Positions 6,713 through 8,705 of a stretch of 8,705 nt of DNA are shown here, piece by piece; the first letter of the stretch is position 1, and the number at the start of each line of letters is the position of its first letter. Source of the stretch: JANRKH01 sp964351245 (GTDB lineage Bacteria; Pseudomonadota; Alphaproteobacteria; Rickettsiales; Rickettsiaceae); assembly GCA_964351245.1 (NCBI GenBank), contig CAYGNF010000040.1, positions 1 to 8,705 on the forward strand, given 5' to 3'. The notes under the pieces are model-generated. The model was given only the letters and a program-made list of their open reading frames with translations. It had not been told where the DNA came from and did no database searches. A program made the position numbers and the translations under genes.

Positions 6713-7983
6713 TATTAGATGCTATAATAGTTTTATTGCTGATTGCGTTATCTTCTTACCTCTCAGCTCTAGAAACATCTATGATAGCCGCAACCCCTGG
6801 ACGAGTCCATAAGAGGAAGGAGAGTGGCAAAAAAAAAGTGACATTGTTACTGAGTCTACTCAAGGAAAAAAATAAAGTAATTAGCACTATACTGATTATG
6901 TTTAGTATAGTCACTACTGTTGCCACAAGCTTTGCGACTACGATTATTATTGAGCTTTTCGGAGAAGAATACGGTATGTTCATTTCCTCTGCTCTAATGT
7001 CTCTACTTATAATAGTCTTTGCCGAAGTATTGCCCAAGGCAATAGCGGTTTCAAAACCCGAGACTATAGCGCTTTCTGGAGCGAATTTTACACGATTATC
7101 TCTATATTTGATGAGACCTATCAATTTTGCTATTCATAAAATATTACAGCTTTTTTGCTTTATATTTAGAATCGATCTACATCCTGAAATCTCTGCTGCT
7201 GATGAGGTAAGGGGAATCATCGAGCATTATCATCGAGAAGGTAATGTAAAAAAAGATGATAAGGATATGCTGGGCGGGGTTCTAGATCTTATGCATACTA
7301 CTGTTGAAGAAGCCATGATACATAGAAGTCAGATCATCAGCATTGATGTAGATCAACCAACGGGCGATATAATCACTCAGGCTCTGAATTCTCCTCATAC
7401 AAGAATTCCTATGTGGAAGGACACAAAAGATAATATCATTGGAATATTGCATCTTAGAAACATACTAAAAGCTCTCCATAAAAACAAATATAATTTTAGC
7501 AAAATAGATATTAGTGCTTATATTACTGAACCTTGGTATATCCCAGAAAATGCACCCCTAAGTAAACAATTAGTTGAATTCAAAAACCGTAGAATTCATA
7601 TGGCGATAGTTGTAGATGAATATGGAGACATAATAGGAGTTCTGACTTTAGAAGATATATTAGAAGAAGTGGTGGGGCAGATTGAAGATGAAATGGATGT
7701 TACCTCCAACAAAATAATCAAAAAAAGTGAAACCGCATATATGGTTGATGGCATTCTATCTATCAGAGATATTAATAGGGAGCTTGGTATCAACCTTAAC
7801 GATGAAGAGGCTCATACAATCTCCGGGCTCTTTATGCATGTATTGCAGAGAATGCCGTGCGTAGGTGATGTAATTAATTTTCCTGGTACAAAGCTCACTA
7901 TAGTCAAAAAACAAGCCCATAGAATCAAACAAGTATTAATTGAAATAATTCATTCAGATGACCAGCAAAATGTGGATATATAA
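6706..7983 (+). CDS. CNNM (DUF21)/CBS/CorC_HlyC domain membrane protein, hemolysin C-like
   Basis: Proteins of this architecture are now regarded as magnesium/cobalt transporters or regulators; the hemolysin label is historical. Residues 1 to about 160 form the CNNM/DUF21 membrane domain, with SALETSMIAA (20-29) after the first helix, helices near 58-83 and 91-112, and EVLPKAIAVSKPE (107-119). A tandem CBS pair covers about 200-325, including IPMWKDTKDNIIGILHLRN and VVDEYGDIIGVLTLEDILEE; CBS pairs usually bind adenine nucleotides. Residues about 340-415 form the C-terminal CorC_HlyC domain (VDGILSIRDINRELGI onward). At 425 aa it is full-length, unlike short TlyC proteins that lack the membrane domain. 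The ATG overlaps the hisS stop by 7 bp, with AGAGAG 8 nt upstream as a possible ribosome-binding site. The 3' end overlaps ccmF. Confidence 0.93.
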   Translation: MLILDAIIVLLLIALSSYLSALETSMIAATPGRVHKRKESGKKKVTLLLSLLKEKNKVISTILIMFSIVTTVATSFATTIIIELFGEEYGMFISSALMSLLIIVFAEVLPKAIAVSKPETIALSGANFTRLSLYLMRPINFAIHKILQLFCFIFRIDLHPEISAADEVRGIIEHYHREGNVKKDDKDMLGGVLDLMHTTVEEAMIHRSQIISIDVDQPTGDIITQALNSPHTRIPMWKDTKDNIIGILHLRNILKALHKNKYNFSKIDISAYITEPWYIPENAPLSKQLVEFKNRRIHMAIVVDEYGDIIGVLTLEDILEEVVGQIEDEMDVTSNKIIKKSETAYMVDGILSIRDINRELGINLNDEEAHTISGLFMHVLQRMPCVGDVINFPGTKLTIVKKQAHRIKQVLIEIIHSDDQQNVDI

Positions 7984-8705
7984 TACTGGCTGTCATTCCA
8001 TTCTCTTCGCTCTCTGCATTAGTGTATTTAATTGTTATATATTCTTCTCTAAAAAATATAGTCATACCAATATATTGAAACATAGCCATCGCATCTTCTA
8101 TTTATCGATTATCCTAAGTTACTGCGCTCTAGTTTATAATTTTGTCACACTGGATTTTCATTATGCAAATGTGGCCATATATTCAAGCTCCATTATGCCT
8201 CTTGCTTATAGAATAGCTGGTACATGGGGAAATCACGAATCTTCTATGATATTTTTAATTTCTATAAATTCTTTGATCTTTTTGGCGTTCTCTTTCTATA
8301 CAAATAATAAATACTACAAGGTGGAGTTTGCGAATAATATACTCATTATGCTCTTGCTTTTATATATTTTCTTTTTCGCAAATCCTTTTTTTCGTATGGC
8401 ATCAGGAGCATCAGAGGGTCTAGGACTACATGCATCTCTGCAAGATGCGGCAATGATGATTCACCCCCCTATTCTATTCTTCTCCTATGGATTAATGCAG
8501 CTTATATATGCAATAAACGTTGTAAGTCTTTATGAGCACAAGCCTTTGATGCAGAAATTATTACTTCCAATAGCACGATACTCTCTTGCTATTCTTACTC
8601 TAGCAATAGGTTTAGGTGGATGGTGGGCGTATCGAGAGCTCAGGTGGCGTCGGTACTGGATTTTTGATACAGTTGAGAATAAATCTCTTTTTAAATGGAT
8701 CTGCC
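7970..8705 (+). CDS. ccmF: Haem lyase subunit CcmF, 5' part, cut by the window edge
   Basis: CcmF is the large membrane subunit that joins haem to apocytochrome c in system I cytochrome c maturation, working with CcmH and with CcmE as haem donor. The 245 codons present show several membrane helices and family blocks: PLAYRIAGTWGNHESSM (77-93), LQDAAMMIHPP (157-167; H165 matches the periplasmic haem-ligand His) and GGWWAYRELRWRRYWIFDTV (216-235) followed by ENKS, the WWD domain. The ligand His and the WWAY...D.VEN frame are kept, but several usually invariant residues differ. The usual ELGWGG reads ELRWRR, DPVEN reads DTVEN and HEGS reads HESS. The reading frame is intact. A second in-frame ATG at 7958 would add MTSK; an in-frame stop at 7946-7948 limits the start. 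Neither has a Shine-Dalgarno. The gene overlaps its upstream neighbour by 14 bp. Other haem-handling homologues (NrfE-like) are less likely. Confidence 0.88.
   Translation, partial: MWIYNTGCHSILFALCISVFNCYIFFSKKYSHTNILKHSHRIFYLSIILSYCALVYNFVTLDFHYANVAIYSSSIMPLAYRIAGTWGNHESSMIFLISINSLIFLAFSFYTNNKYYKVEFANNILIMLLLLYIFFFANPFFRMASGASEGLGLHASLQDAAMMIHPPILFFSYGLMQLIYAINVVSLYEHKPLMQKLLLPIARYSLAILTLAIGLGGWWAYRELRWRRYWIFDTVENKSLFKWIC

Noticed and set aside
6756..7793. Minus-strand open frames (6756-7124 and 7596-7793) inside the CNNM/CorC gene
   Set aside because: Antisense to clear CNNM and CBS coding sequence; their hydrophobic or Ser/Ile-rich content mirrors the real gene.

Overview
The window is AT-rich bacterial DNA. 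It carries six complete genes with clear family assignments, one small unassigned gene, and the first part of a seventh recognisable gene that runs off the right edge. The mix (CarD-type RNA polymerase regulator, MnmA with the PCVRCN motif, two amino-acid transporters of the APC and AGCS families, HisRS, a CNNM/CBS/CorC membrane protein and CcmF), together with low G+C and overlapping genes, fits an alphaproteobacterium with a reduced genome. A Rickettsiales-like intracellular bacterium is my best guess. That is inference from gene content and style; no marker gene here settles the lineage.

Layout. Bases 1-245 hold no gene I can support, but 11-100 form a G+C-rich, hairpin-rich island that stands out from its surroundings. 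A small basic protein of unknown function lies on the minus strand (246-455). Bases 456-754 are mostly very AT-rich, with a 16-bp tandem duplication, a 12-codon micro-ORF with a good ribosome-binding site, and a nested stem-loop. carD (755-1258, minus) starts at GTG and diverges from mnmA (1428-2528, plus), which has a readable sigma-70-type promoter.

From mnmA to the right edge everything is on the plus strand: mnmA, an APC-family permease (2680-4068), an AGCS-family symporter (4129-5454), hisS (5432-6712), a CNNM/CorC-type protein (6706-7983) and the 5' part of ccmF (7970-8705+). The last four overlap end to start, so they are very likely co-transcribed and translationally coupled. In function, the block joins amino-acid import, charging of tRNA-His, tRNA wobble thiolation and cytochrome c maturation. 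Only the co-expression is suggested by the layout; no single pathway links the genes.

The points most worth a second look are the altered signature motifs in the ccmF product (three Gly-to-Arg changes in the WWD haem-handling motif), the replaced SNEAG-type motif in the AGCS symporter, and the structured non-coding stretch with its micro-ORF between the small protein and carD. I see no CRISPR array, insertion sequence, prophage or defence system.
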